From Botrytis cinerea B05.10 (Eukaryota; Ascomycota; Leotiomycetes; Helotiales; Sclerotiniaceae): DNA of 64,000 bases. The stretch's first letter is position 1. Each line of letters opens with the position of its first letter. Shown piece by piece: positions 35,226 to 46,840 of the stretch. The translations under genes and the position numbers were made by a program. The notes beneath the pieces were generated by a model. That model saw only the letters and a list, made by a program, of their open reading frames with translations, was not told where the DNA came from and ran no database searches. The DNA is taken from assembly GCF_000143535.2 (NCBI RefSeq), contig NC_037310.1:496001-560000 (forward strand), written 5' to 3'.

Positions 35226-35733
35226 TTATGTTTCAAACGGTACGTTATGCTCAGCTGCTTTGAAGATTAATGCTTCCACGTCATCATATTTTCCTTGTCT
35301 GCAGCGGCACATCGCCCTCATCATCGTCAACATATCTTCCAAATAGGATTTTTGCTTATCGATCTCCGGTTTCTTTGGCAGGATGGCTGATTCGAAAAGC
35401 TGGATGACGTCTAAGAATTGCCTAAAATATTAAAGCTGAGCTTGGTGAAGCGCTTCATCAATCTTGAAAAGGGTGATTCAAGAACTTGTAGCACCTGAAG
35501 ACCCTGTAAGTTGATGCATATCTTATCTGTAGCTGTTTGACTTGGCTCATCATTGGAAAGTTTTGATATAATTGAGCTGCTTGGGTATTCATTTTATGTT
35601 GATCAAATTTAATGTGTCTTCCTTTGATCAATCCAAATGAGGAAATATGTTGCGCTATACATGTCAGCTCATCAAAGCTATGCCCAAGTTTGAAGTATAA
35701 ATGCTTGATTAATTCCAATATATCTTTTCCATA
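35226..35733 (-). pseudogene. 5'-truncated gene fragment, TPR-like C-terminus
   Basis: Two exons read convincingly on the minus strand: about 35733-35495 and 35421-35226. The intron (GTGCTA...TTTTAG, 73 nt) restores the frame exactly. The second exon encodes 65 codons including the stop and reads FESAILPKKPEIDKQKSYLE and then MLTMMRAMCRCRQGKYDDVE. The second part resembles a tetratricopeptide helix pair (RxQGKYDDxEALxxKA). The frame closes upstream at about 35734 without an ATG; the first internal Met is at 35592. Immediately beyond lies the promoter of the secreted-protein gene on the other strand. So either the 5' part is gone, or a distant exon exists that I cannot find. No full-length family can be named. 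Confidence 0.6.
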
Positions 35734-35819
35734 AAGTTATTCACAAATCATTATAATCACCTCCTACACAGCTTAGAGAAACAAAAACTCACTTCGAAGA
35801 ACCAAAAAAAACTGTCAAA

Positions 35820-36215
35820 ATGCTCCTCACAAACATCAACACTGTCGCCATAGCTCTCTGTGCTCTTTTCAGCACATCTTCTGCAACTCAGGTCATTGAT
35901 ATTGTGAAACACTCAACAACAACCTGCGGTGATTCTGGAGGACCAACCAGAAATTATAACTCTGGTGACTGTTATACTTTCTATGATTCCGATCATGCAT
36001 TGGTGTTGAAGAATATGCCACGAGGCTGCACTCGTAAGTAATTGATAACTTTACATTATTACCAGCATCATGTAATCGTTGACTGACTTTTTTTGATAGT
36101 GACTACTTATGCAGCTAAAGGCTGTGCCGGAGTAACCAGCCACTATGGTACAGACCGCCTTAATCAATGTATTTCTTTGCAGGGCAGATGGTCGATGAAG
36201 GTAGTTGGCTGTTAA
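35820..36215 (+). CDS. small secreted six-cysteine protein, 109 aa, effector candidate
   Basis: Exons 35820-36033 and 36100-36215 (66-nt intron, GTAAGT...GATAG) join in frame. A signal peptide covers residues 1-22 (NTVAIALCALFSTSSA, cleavage near SSATQ). The mature ~87 residues carry six Cys, in TTTCGDS, SGDCYTF, PRGCT, AKGCAGV, NQCIS and the terminal VGC. That suggests three disulfides, with the last Cys as the final residue. No transmembrane region or GPI signal is seen, and no family is recognised. The size, Cys content and AT-rich, relic-laden surroundings are typical of fungal effector loci; the effector role is inference. Confidence 0.78.
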
Positions 36216-38456
36216 GCTTCTGGCGTGTTTTGGATATAGAAGACTCGTCATGTCATACCGACAGTCTCCTAGACCTGTTGGGAGCTTCACTAGAACATCT
36301 TATCTTTGTGTGTCGAAATATGTCATTCATTTCTGGAGGTATTGTCAGAGATTTCAAGAATTTTTCGAGTGTTCAGTGGTTGTTTTCGGTCGTATTACAA
36401 GTCACACTCGCTAGCAGTTACGCTTTATAGCAATTACATTCGTTCATTTTACCTATCAACTCATTATTCTTTTGAATATATATACTATTGGTTTGAGATA
36501 AATAGAAGTGATGTAGCGCCTATGATGTAGGTGCTAATTTGTCAATGTTATATTCTGTTCAAAAAGCTAGCTATGTATAGGAAAAAGCAATCTTTACATG
36601 TGAAGGCTAGTCCTCCTCGCTCAGTGTCTACACACAGTAGCTGAATGACACATTCGTACAATAGAACTTTTATACATCAATCGAGTTTGAAGCATTTAAA
36701 AAAAAAGTCAAGTTCTATCGAGTTTGAAGTAGTGATATCAATTACTTTTCATGTTATCTATATAGTGTTGTCTCCCTATAATACAATATTGTTAATAATA
36801 GTGAGTATTTAAAAAGCTCTGAAGAATAGTTAGGGTTATTTACTATTACAGTTGTATTTTTAACTACAAAACCTTAAGTTCTAAGACAATATATAAATAT
36901 ATTATTAGTATTATTATAGCCGTAAACGTTCACGCTAATATCCTATCAGATCCTACTCTTATAAGCTTAATCAATATCGCAACGACCTCACACCTCGATC
37001 TCATTCGAAATGATCCTCCTGTGTTTGAACTAGTACATGGGAGTACATTTGATCTTTTGAAAAAGGGGTAGCGAATCCAATCGGAACTTTCCCTGTGGTG
37101 GCAAAGTTAATAATTTCAATGAAAAGAAATTCAATATAAATCCCTATACAAATTTTTATATATATATTATATTTATAATATATTCAATTTGTTAATAATA
37201 ATATAATTAATTTATTAATAATAAATAGAATTAATATAGAATGAGATTCATTTAGTATTGACTTTTAATAGAAAAAAAGAAATAATAATTTTGAAAAGTC
37301 TTAAAGATTTCAGAATCGATGAATATTAGAGTTTTAGAAAAGATAGATAAAAAGGAAGCGAGTATAAGAATTAAAAGGAGAAGAGGAATGAATATAAGAG
37401 TTAGAAGAAGGGAAAGAGTTAGAAGAAGAGGGGGAGGTATTAATCGAAAGCTTAAAAGGGATTATTTATTTTATTTTCAATTTATTTTTCAATTAAAAGC
37501 TTTATTATTGTATTATATTATATAGAATGTATTGTTTATATGTATTATTTATTTAGTTTTAATTTATATATTTATATTCAATCCAATTATTAATCGAATT
37601 CAATATAAATAAAGTATTGATTATCTTAAACTAGAATTCAAGAATTTCATGAAGTCCCTTTGAAGTAAAAATTTCTAATTATTTATGAAAGAAAAAGCCT
37701 CCTAATAAATACTTTAAAAACGCTTTTTTCAATATATTATAAAAATATTGAATATTTTCTGGGGCTGACAAAGCGGCCACTTCGTCAATCGCGGATTCTG
37801 CCACCACAGGGTTTCCGCAGCGCTGCAAACATCCTAACAGCTTGATGAACAAGGTGTTACTGATTTTCGGAAGAAAAGGGTTGAAGATATTATCGAGAAG
37901 CGGAGCGGGGACAGTACTAGTCAATTGATGTGGAGAATTGAAAACAAGGGCAACGGTAGATATGGTTTGTACTGAGATTGAACATTTTGTGAGTAATAAT
38001 AATTTGAAACGATCGCTTGAGTACTTTTCAAGTTGCAAGATAATGTGGTGACGGTAAGCCAAGAAAATTTCCACTGATTATCAGTGTAAAAACAGACTAA
38101 AGGTCGGAGGATCGTGATATAAAAAGGAGTGGCAGTGCCGCACGGTATAGTTGGAATACGCGTATTCAGTGTTCGACCCGATGTAGACCCGATAATTTGT
38201 GGTTTTCAGGATCTACCGAATACTCGTATCGAGTAACGGTCGGTTTTTGACCACAATATTCCCCTATCATAAGGAACTAGGTCTCTTGGTAATTACGTTT
38301 TTTATATGCGTTTTCATGAGCTACAAAAATCTACTTGACATTGGCTTTTTCCGAATTTCTATTTATTTTCTTGCTCCTCGTTGCAATGAGATATTTGTAC
38401 CTGCATCCATTTCTTCTCATTTATAAGGAGCACTGCAAGCCTCTACTCACGCTACC
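36216..38456. other. AT-rich intergenic block with coding relics
   Basis: About 2.2 kb, mostly strongly A+T (especially 37110-37760), with a purine-rich strip at about 37320-37450. Two less AT-rich islands, 36925-37108 and 37770-38074, look like remnants of coding DNA and are described separately. A TATAAAAA box at about 38118-38125 could serve the tannase gene. Confidence 0.6.
36925..38074. pseudogene. coding-like relic islands in AT-rich DNA, family unknown
   Basis: Island 37770-38074 is open on the minus strand (frame 38074-37679) and reads KISNTLFIKLLGCLQRCG and then NPVVAESAIDEVAALSAPEN. Island 36925-37108 is open in both directions: plus SHLDLIRNDPPVFELVHG then STFDLLKKG and a stop, or minus TTGKVPIGFATPFSKDQ then a stop. 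The islands share an exact 13-bp CCCTGTGGTGGCA in opposite orientation (37091-37103 and 37799-37811). Neither has an intact gene around it. I cannot name the family or choose the strand for the first island. Confidence 0.4.
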
Positions 38457-40081
38457 ATGTCGTTCAATTCTTCCGCAGCACTAGCATGCTCGTCTCTACC
38501 TGCACCAAATGTCTTTGGGGCCGAGATCTTATCTTTTGAGGCCAACCAAGTCACTAATTACACTCGCTCTATCGGGATGGGTCTATATTTGAATCATGGA
38601 GCTGTCGATATTCAAGCAGCCAGCTTTTGCAATGTTTCTGTAGCTTATACTCATCCCGGTACTAATGATACAGTCAATGTACAAGTCTACTTGCCATCTA
38701 CAGAATGGAACGGTCGAATGCAAGCCATTGGAGGCAACGGCTGGCAGGCTGGCCTGAACTACGTGTCCTCAGCGGGCATGGCAGCAGCAATGGGCGAAGG
38801 CTATGTATCTTTGTCTACTGATGCTGGTCTTGGAACTGCTGATGACGCCTCTTGGGGTCTTCTAAGTCCGGGAAACCCTAATCGTTATCTTATGCAAAAC
38901 CTTGCGTCAACATCTCTCAACGACCTTTCAATCATTGGGAAGAACCTCACGAATAGTTATTATGGTACACCTCCGGTTTATTCGTACTGGACGGGCTGCT
39001 CTCAAGGCGGCCGTCAAGGCATGATGCTTGCCCAAAGATTTCCTGAGGCTTTTGACGGAATCGTAGCTTCTGCGCCAGCCATCAATTGGAGTAAGATGTT
39101 TGTGGCAGATTTATGGGCTGCAGTCGTAATGAATACCATGAATATCTACCCCCGCATGTGCGAGATGCAAGCGATTACAAAAGCAGCCATTACAGCTTGT
39201 GATGGTAATGACGGCCTTGTCGATGGAATCATCGCAGATCCTGATTCCTGCGATTTTGATCCAACAACTTTAATCGGCACCACCATTAACTGCACTGAAA
39301 CCGGTAAAAATTTCACCATTTCTTCTGGAGCTGCCTATCTTACCCAGGCTATGTGGGATGGTCCTAAAAAGTCAGACAACAGTTCTCTTTGGTTTGGTTC
39401 AAAGATAGGTACTGCTTTATCAACCACCGATACCTCTGCAGGAGGATCACTTGCTCTTACGACATGTTCAGATAACGGAACTTGTACGGCAGATCCAATA
39501 TCTCTTCTAACCCCATGGATAGCAAAGTTTGTTCGCAAAGACGACAACGCCGACGTCTCGAACCTAACGCGCAAGGAATTTGACCATCTTTACCATGCTT
39601 CCGTAAATGAGTGGTCCTCTATCATAGATACTAATGATCCAGATCTTTCGGAATTCCGTGATCGTGGAGGAAAGCTTCTCAGTTACCACGGACTGGTCAG
39701 TTATGATTAAAATTCTCAGCCTTCAATGTTTCATGAACCTTAAAAAAACTGACAATGATACAGGCTGATGGTATTATCACTCCCAACTCAACCATGAGCT
39801 ACTACGATTCCGTCACCGCGCTCGACCCAACAGTACACGATTATTATAGATTGTTTATGTCTCCAGGTCTCGGTCACTGCCTTGGTGGAAGCGGTGCTTA
39901 CCCATCCGACACTTTTGATACCATGCGCGCTTGGGTAGAGAACGGTACTATCCCAGATACTATGAACGCTACCTTCCCTTCCAATACGGCTGTAAAGCGT
40001 ACTCTCTGTCCATATCCGCTTAAGCAAACACACGATGGTGTTGGAAATACTACTGCGAACGAGGGGTTCTCATGCCAGTAA
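38457..40081 (+). CDS. tannase/feruloyl esterase family hydrolase, 518 aa
   Basis: Exons 38457-39695 and 39764-40081 (68-nt intron, GTCAGT...TACAG) join in frame. The family hydrolyses gallate or hydroxycinnamate esters of plant cell walls and tannins. Marks: N-terminal ACSSLPAPNVFGAEILSF, EWNGRMQAIGGNGWQAGL, the nucleophile motif GCSQGGRQGM, an EAFDGIVASAPAINW segment, the catalytic Asp in GLADGIITP just after the splice junction, and His in GLGHCLGG. Cys-Ser and His-Cys form the family's CS-D-HC arrangement, in which a disulfide joins the residues next to Ser and His. Several N-glycosylation sequons (NXT/S) fit a secreted protein. However, the chosen Met lies only about 9 residues before the usual mature start and gives no signal peptide; an in-frame TAA lies ten codons upstream. 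Confidence 0.87.
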
Positions 40082-41688
40082 ATCCTACAAGGTGTCAGGT
40101 CGTGTTGTTTTCTTTTCTGGGATATATTTCATTAATAATTTCATTTCAATCTAATTATTTTCAACGCTTAGCTATACTTCGAAGTTGGCTTCTAGAACTT
40201 TTATCTTCTCACATAAATGTATTATTGAGAGAAACTTAGGTAGCTATAGAATGTAAAATCCAATTTCAATATAAATCAAAATAGATATCGAAATGACTAA
40301 TCGATTTTTGTCTTTCTCAATTTAAAAGGCCTCGATGACATTACCGTCTCTAGAGTTATTGAATGTAAGTAAAAGTTAAAGTAGAAGCTAAAGTAGAAGC
40401 TAGCGAAGTACCAATAAACGAAGTATCTATAAAGGTCTATGATAGATATACTAAATCATATTACTATATAATAGACATTTATACAGGTATATTCACGTAC
40501 ATCGCAATGGATACATCATTTGTTCTTTCTTTGTGTCTTGTTTGATGAACTGATATTCTCATTTGATTTTGACTCTCGATTCAATAGTTCGCAGTTAAAA
40601 GTCAACAATATCAGGATTCTGTGCGTAGGATTGCTGGATTACCTTTTCAGAGACTGGTTTTGGGGCGCCAGGATTGCATCGAATACTCATATGTGTAAGG
40701 GCTCGGGTCAGTCCATTATCAAAGACTTCGCTCGTTAGAAACGCATCTTACACATTGAATCAAACAAGCTGATCTCAGTAGACTACGTTGAAGGCCCCGG
40801 TCAAGGGCCATACCTCAGGAATTGATCATGCACGGGTTCTGAAGCAGCGCCTAGAAATAGAATGAGTTAGTTACATGCCTAGAGGGTGTGTAAATATTGT
40901 TACAGGCAACACCATTGCTGAAAAGGCTAATTGAAAAGGCAATTGGACTGCCAAAGATATTATAGGATAACTGTCAAATAAAAAGAGAGAAGAGAAAAGT
41001 GTACTCAATCAATTACAGTTAAAGTTTATAGTTAATAACTATAAGTATGTCCAAGGAATATGAAGTGAGTTGTAGGACAAAGCTGTAGAGGAATATAATA
41101 GAGTTTGTGAAAGACATATACTATAGAAAAGATAATACATTTAGACCATGTTCGCTTAGGAGTTCGCAAGAATTTACAGCTGAAATAAGAGTCGAATCCA
41201 GGAGCTCACAGTTGAATTCAGAATTGGTGAGGTGTGGTGCTTAATAAAATCATACCACTAATACGACAGAAGGCTTAGTATTCAGCAAGCTTGGACCAAG
41301 TTCTGGAGGGACATATCATTTTTGCATTTGTAATATAATCGCATGGAATTCTTATTATTCAAACAAGATTGGTGCAGTTGGGAGTTTTATAAAGTCTTGC
41401 CACATTCTTACTTGTGTTGGACCTACTTGCGATGCATCCCGCAGTGTGTCTATTTGTTTGATGGCCGTGTTTATTCTTTGAGTTTAGAGATACGAGCCAG
41501 AATGAATCAGAATGAGTCATGATCTTCGTGGGTGAAACTAAATCGCTGCCATTGCCTGACAACGGCAACCACAATTCCAATCAACGATTCTATTATCCCT
41601 TGACAGGTATAAATGGGCAAACTCATAACATTACGAACGGTTGATTATATTCTCATGCCAATTTTTGTTCTTGTGCTTCAATTCTGCA
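40082..41688. other. intergenic, 1.6 kb
   Basis: AT-rich, nothing coding supported. A short tandem of AAAGTAGAAGCT occurs at about 40378-40402. The stretch contains the tannase terminator and the promoter of the PRISE-type reductase. Confidence 0.5.
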
Positions 41689-42984
41689 ATGTCATCATCT
41701 CCTAAGAAAAATGCACTCATCTTTGGTGCGACTGGTCTCATCGGTTGGGGAATCGTCAATGAACTTCTCTCGAGCTACCCTCAACCCGGCGTTTTCTCAA
41801 TGATTACTGCAGTAGCAAATCGTCCAATTTCTGCAATTGATACACACTGGCCAGAAGGGTCCCCACAGATGCCAGAGCTACAGGTCGTGACAGGAATCAA
41901 TTTGTTGGAGGGGACATCGGAAGATTTAGCAATGCAGCTCAAGGATTGTGTGAAAGATGTGGGTAGTATCACGCACGTTTTCTATACTGGTACGTGAAAT
42001 GGACTTCTTTTGTTGGTAAAGTCTTCTCACTTCTAACAGTCTTCGTCCCAATCAACGAGGACTATATCAAGGAAGCCGAAACAAACTCTGCTATGATGCT
42101 ACGGGTTGCCGAAGCCGTCAACAGCCTCTGTCAAAATCTGGAGTCTTTTGTATATATGGGTGGAACAAGGGCATGTCACCTCTTCCACCACTCAAACTTC
42201 ATTTCTGATCTGTACACAGGGCTACGGCATCTACATCCCAAACGGTAGCTTCACAGCACCACTCGAGGAAAGCATGGCAGATAACTTGTCTTCTGACTAC
42301 GCCAAAACAGTCGCATACCCAGGATACAGACGTGTTCTTACAGAGGCAAGCAAAGATCGGTGTTGGAAGTGGTCTGAAATATGTCCGGATGCTGTTGTTG
42401 GGTTCAGTCCAATCGGGTCCAATTTCTCACTCGCCTTACACTGGGCTCAATATCTTTCGTTATACTCATACAATCATAATATACGTGAGCCAGCCGATTA
42501 TGGTAAGGTTCAAGTTGCCTTTCCCGGATCTGAGGGCGGGTACAATGCATTGTTCACGCCTGTCTCGACACAGAGTTTAGGCCGCATCTCAATTCATGCT
42601 TCTCTCAATTCTGATAGGTGTGGCGGAAGGATCCTGAATGCAGTTGATCATGGTAGTCCGACTACGTTTCGTGAGCTGTGGCCAAAGATCACTGGGTGGT
42701 TTGGTCTTCAGGGTGTCGGTCCTGCTAAAGAATGTCAACTCAAACCAAGTGAGTACATAGATAAATACAGGTCACTCTTTGAAGACAATGGAAAACCGAA
42801 GGCAGTCAGCGCTGGAGTTGGTGTGGGGAATAGGCAGCTCGATAGTGTCGGTTGGTGGTTGGAATTCGATCGACAACTGAGCCCGGACAGGCTGAGAGCG
42901 TCAGGTTTTGAGGAGGAAAGTGACCCCATTCAGGGTTGGCTGGAGGCTTTTGAGAAATTCAGAGCAGCTGGCATAATTCTTTAG
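41689..42984 (+). CDS. PRISE-type (progesterone 5-beta-reductase/iridoid synthase-like) SDR, 398 aa
   Basis: Exons 41689-41989, 42040-42170 and 42220-42984 join in frame. The second intron is GC-AG (GCATGT...ACACAG, 49 nt). The atypical/extended SDR fold begins with the NADP(H) motif LIFGATGLIGWGIVNELL. Family segments follow: FVPINEDYIKEAETNSAM, YMGGTRGYGIYIPNGSFT, and CPDAVVGFSPIGSNFSLALHWAQYLSLY. PRISE enzymes reduce activated C=C bonds of enones/enals, and fungal members are often in secondary metabolism. The usual catalytic Lys of the TGxK(H/Q)Y motif is replaced by Arg-Gly-Tyr here, which from memory is common in the fungal branch but should be checked. Probably cytosolic. The tannase upstream is on the same strand, 1.6 kb away, with no clear functional link. 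Confidence 0.83.
42171..42219 (+). other. GC-AG intron in the PRISE-type reductase gene
   Basis: Reading across the junction needs ACA-AGG followed by GGC-TAC-GGC to give the conserved GGTRGYGIY segment. That puts a GC donor (AGG then GCATGT) at 42171 and an ACACAG acceptor ending at 42219. No GT donor gives the conserved sequence in frame. Confidence 0.75.
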
Positions 42985-45333
42985 TCAGATACTGACTCTT
43001 TGTGCTACTAAGAGTAGAGTAAAAAATTGCATTTTATGTGTTGCTGACATGTAAGATCTTATATTGAAGAGGTACCAAACATAAATTAAAGACTCTTGAT
43101 TCCGTCTCACATGTCGACTAAAGGTCTAAAGACATCAGATAATTTGGCTAGTTGCCACAAAACGTTTCGTTTCTCATAGAGCTAGCTTTTTGAGCCTTAG
43201 TGGCCCCATGGGCTAGCGGCCGTTTCTTTCCTGTCATTTGTTCCTAAATTCTTTCAAATAAATACTGTTAAGCTGTTGAAACAACTCTGTTTGGGCGCTA
43301 AAATAAGTCAGAGCTCTCTGTGTAGACATTATTTAGGGACTATTCCAGGTTGCATCTCCTCTATAACTATAGTCACTCATCAGGCCCTCCTGATTCCCAC
43401 GATCTGCTTTCGAGTGTTTTCTTGTATGTAAATTTCTAGCTTAGCATGTCCAAATCCCCTTCGGAAGGTCCCATAGGATGGAAATGATAATAATCATCAT
43501 AATCATCAATATCATATAAGGCTCTACAATCTTACATACGATGTCTAGATATAGATATGAATCACTAAATCATGAATAAATGTTCGAATTCAAGAACAAC
43601 CTCATCACGGATAAAATGGAGCATACACTCCAGAAAGCATGTGTCAAATAACCGTTTCATCCTCAAGAAGAACCACCAGTTTTCCCTCAAGTGACATACC
43701 CGAAGTACAAGGATATTCTTACATTTTGTTCTCTTGGTATTGATCATTGAGTGATAGAAAAGATGCATAAAAAGGAAAAGAACTAAAAGCTACGATTGCC
43801 ATCGCTCTTCTTAGGTTCGGTTGTTTGTTGTAGTCCGCGCCTTCCTTCTTTTCTTGATACCGTTTCATTTTGATAACCTTAACTTGTTCAATTTCAAAAC
43901 GTCATTGGAACAGCATCCAGCCCTAATCAATCATCAAGATCGATCAAAGAATAGATAGAATTTAACAAATAAAAGATGAGTCAAGTGATGACTGGTTCCC
44001 GTCCTCATTCTATCTGTCGAAGATGTATGGGAGTTCCAGAGTTAATAAGACGGGCAAAAACATATTTCCTCAAACTTATGACCGTCGAAATACGATATGC
44101 GATTTAAATTGGAGCCGGATCATCACATGGGGAAGGAAGCACAAATTATGCTCCAAAGGAATTGCACATAAACCAATATCGATGGCAGACAATCTACTAT
44201 ATCGTCTTTTCACTCATCAAATGTCAAACCTATAGTGATGGAAACCAAGAATAATGTGCCAACAACCTGGACCCAATCAAAAGGTTGGTATGATGGAGAA
44301 AAACGGCAATCAGATGGAATTTTCATACTCCAGCTTGCACATGATGATGTGGAACAATCCGATGCCAATCATGGTTACTAGAAAGCCGCAACTAGAAGAC
44401 GAGAGTTTCCTGATAGTTTATACGTAATAAGCGGGCTATTTGATCATTCTGATAGGTTAGCTCGATCCATTCATGCAAGTAGATTCTAATTCGAAATTTT
44501 CTTCTGAGTCTTAGTGATCGTGATAATTTACAGACCAGAAATTTTCAGCAAACAGGCATGTCTAAGGCACAAAAAAAGCAATACAATGCTTTCGCACGAC
44601 TTGGTCTCTACGGAAACTGTCCAAGTCTAACCAGACGGCTCACAGTAATGGGTAATAATATCGTTAAGATGCGTATTAGTTTTCACGTTCACTTCTGGGA
44701 GATCCAAATCAAAATCATGATCCGCACCTAAAAATTTGTATACCAGATGAATAATTGATCTGACGATCTCAGGTTCTCATGATTCATTTTACTTGCTATA
44801 GAAAGTTCCTTGAAGCCATTTGGGACAGGTGCATGTATATGTCTAAGCAAATGGCTCGAGATGTGTTAACTGAGATTCGTGTTGGCTCGGATTATTTCGA
44901 ATTTTGATTTTGATACTGCGCCCGGAACGCAGGCCAAACATCTGGACATGAAAAATTACATTTCTGTCCAAAAGAGAACCAACAAATATCAGCATCAAAT
45001 CAAGATTCTAACACGTAATTTTGGTTGGAACTTGCATTTCAACTACAAATCAACACGTCAATTGTTCGACATAAGGAGTATTTCTAAAATAAAATAAAAA
45101 AACTATAAAAAACATGCATATTTGCACACGTGTATCTGGTACGAAAAACTATCGCCACACAGTAAAACAAAGGAGAATTAAGCTTCAATGTGAAGTCTTA
45201 TTATTATTATAGCAACAAACAATGGAGCTTCAGGCAAACGCAGAATTGATGTAATTCATTCCTGTGAAAAGGAATTTAACAACCCAGGCCAGCTTCCTCA
45301 ATAACCATGTCTGATGGCGGATCATCAGACGAT
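42985..45333. other. intergenic, 2.3 kb, nothing recognised
   Basis: Scattered short frames only (for example 44023-44235), none with a domain or signal. No repeats or RNA genes seen. It separates the convergent PRISE-type reductase and hemerythrin-like genes. Confidence 0.5.
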
Positions 45334-46196
45334 TCAGAATGCCAAATTTCTATACTCACCATCAGGGGTACAACTTGCAAAACGCCATAGACAATGCTGC
45401 CACATGGGAGCGCCTTTAATCATGAGCAATTTGATCGGTTTGTTGACAGGAGGAAAAGATGTATGCCACAATCCGTTTTCAATCTCAGTACTTTCCATAT
45501 TCAAGAAGAAGATGGGAAGTACATTGAAAAGGAAGGATATATTGACTTGTTTCTTGCCGGCTTCAGCGGCTATGGCCAAGATGTCGATAGGTGTTTCGGG
45601 AGTGTTGTACTGAGAGAGATCGGCTATGATCTGAGGCTCTTCCTTTAGATGGCTGTACAATGGCTCAGAGAAAGAATCCATAATTTGGATGAGCTCTTCG
45701 GATAAGAAGCTTGGCCTTTTTTCTTGTAGATAACTCTTGAAACGTTCTAAGCCGTCGTGGAAAGCGGCTGCAACCTTATTAGATAATTCTTCTTCTTTTT
45801 TCGAGCAGACTGGACATGTAACTTACCATGCTGATCTACAGCACCGTCCATCAAGCCCTTGTGACCAGCTGCTTTTTCAATAGCAGGGAAGAATTCAGTA
45901 TCCTCGTAGTGGTGATGTTGATCGACAGTCAACTTACGCAATGCATTAACCTACAAAATCTTTCTTATCGACACGGGATTGAATGCGTGGGGCTTGTTGA
46001 TATATGCTGTTAAAGCTGCGGATGAACGATTTATGGCTTAGTGCCATATGAGAAGTTTCAATCGTGAATGAATCTGTCTGATCAAACCAGTCAGAAGCTG
46101 CACATCAAGAGAAATGGATTTTATTACCTTGCCAGTCTTGAATCTCAGCGTATTTATTGGCGCTAGGGGGGGCTCAGTATACATAGATGATGCCAT
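45334..46196 (-). pseudogene. hemerythrin-like HHE-domain gene with frame lesions
   Basis: Blocks on the minus strand: 46196-46128 (start MASSMYTEPP), 46095-45955 (SHMALSHKSFIRSFNSIYQQ segment), 45950-45827 (VNALRKLTVDQHHHYEDTEF, then IEKAAGHKGLMDGAVDQH) and 45767-45334 (AAFHDGLERFKSYLQEK to the stop). The last two join well by a GT-AG intron (45768-45826). The family binds metal or O2 with a four-helix bundle, and His residues are visible in LSH, DQHHHYEDTE and DQHAAFHDG. The first three blocks do not join. Only 32 nt separate blocks 1 and 2, and a 4-nt GTAG separates blocks 2 and 3 and shifts the frame. Either the gene is broken, or the real transcript skips the second block (46128 to 45950, 177-nt intron) and loses the first helix. 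Confidence 0.7.
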
Positions 46197-46840
46197 ATTG
46201 AGCTTTCTTTTGGATTTAAGACGAAAGCAAAAGAATTTGAAAAATGGGTTGAATTCACAACCTTGACTGAAAAATATAAAAAAGTTGAAAATTGATAGCT
46301 CGAGCTCTTTTATCTAGCTTCTGTTACAGTTTTGTTTGTTTTGTTTGCAGGCTAATAGGCAACCGGAAATGTCACATCACGACTTGATGCAAGTGGCTCG
46401 GCTATTGCATTACATAACATCATTCTAAGAATCAATATGAGGCACAGCTGTAGGTCTGCGGCAAAGCAACTATATTGTGGAGAATCGTAACGCCTGCCCA
46501 AGAAATATAACTAGGTATACGGAGGTGAGGTAAATCATGCAATTAGACTAAGAGCAAATCATATTACAGCATTAAATGCAGTGAGTTATTTGCAGTTTTG
46601 CCAAAATATCTAGTAAGATAGAGCGAATAGTGTAACACCAAGCAACCTAATTGGACTGCTGCCAAGAAATACTTGTCGGTGAGCTCAAAAGCTTGATCAC
46701 ACCTAAGATGAATTTTTGCACAACCTGTGAAAGTATCAATCGCCTGATTAAAAGATGAAGCTAAAGATCTCTAAATCGTCATCGCAATTCAACTTACAAC
46801 CGGAGGAGCCATTAGCAATATGCCTAAACAAAGATAAGAG
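46197..46840. promoter_or_regulatory. shared upstream region of the hemerythrin-like gene and MFS transporter 1
   Basis: The two genes diverge from this 644-bp stretch. No TATA box or clear operator is recognised. I see no gene. Confidence 0.4.

Noticed and set aside
38199..38426. 75-aa frame in phase with the tannase
   Set aside because: Ends in a stop before the tannase Met and contains no cleavable signal peptide; more likely chance than a separate gene.
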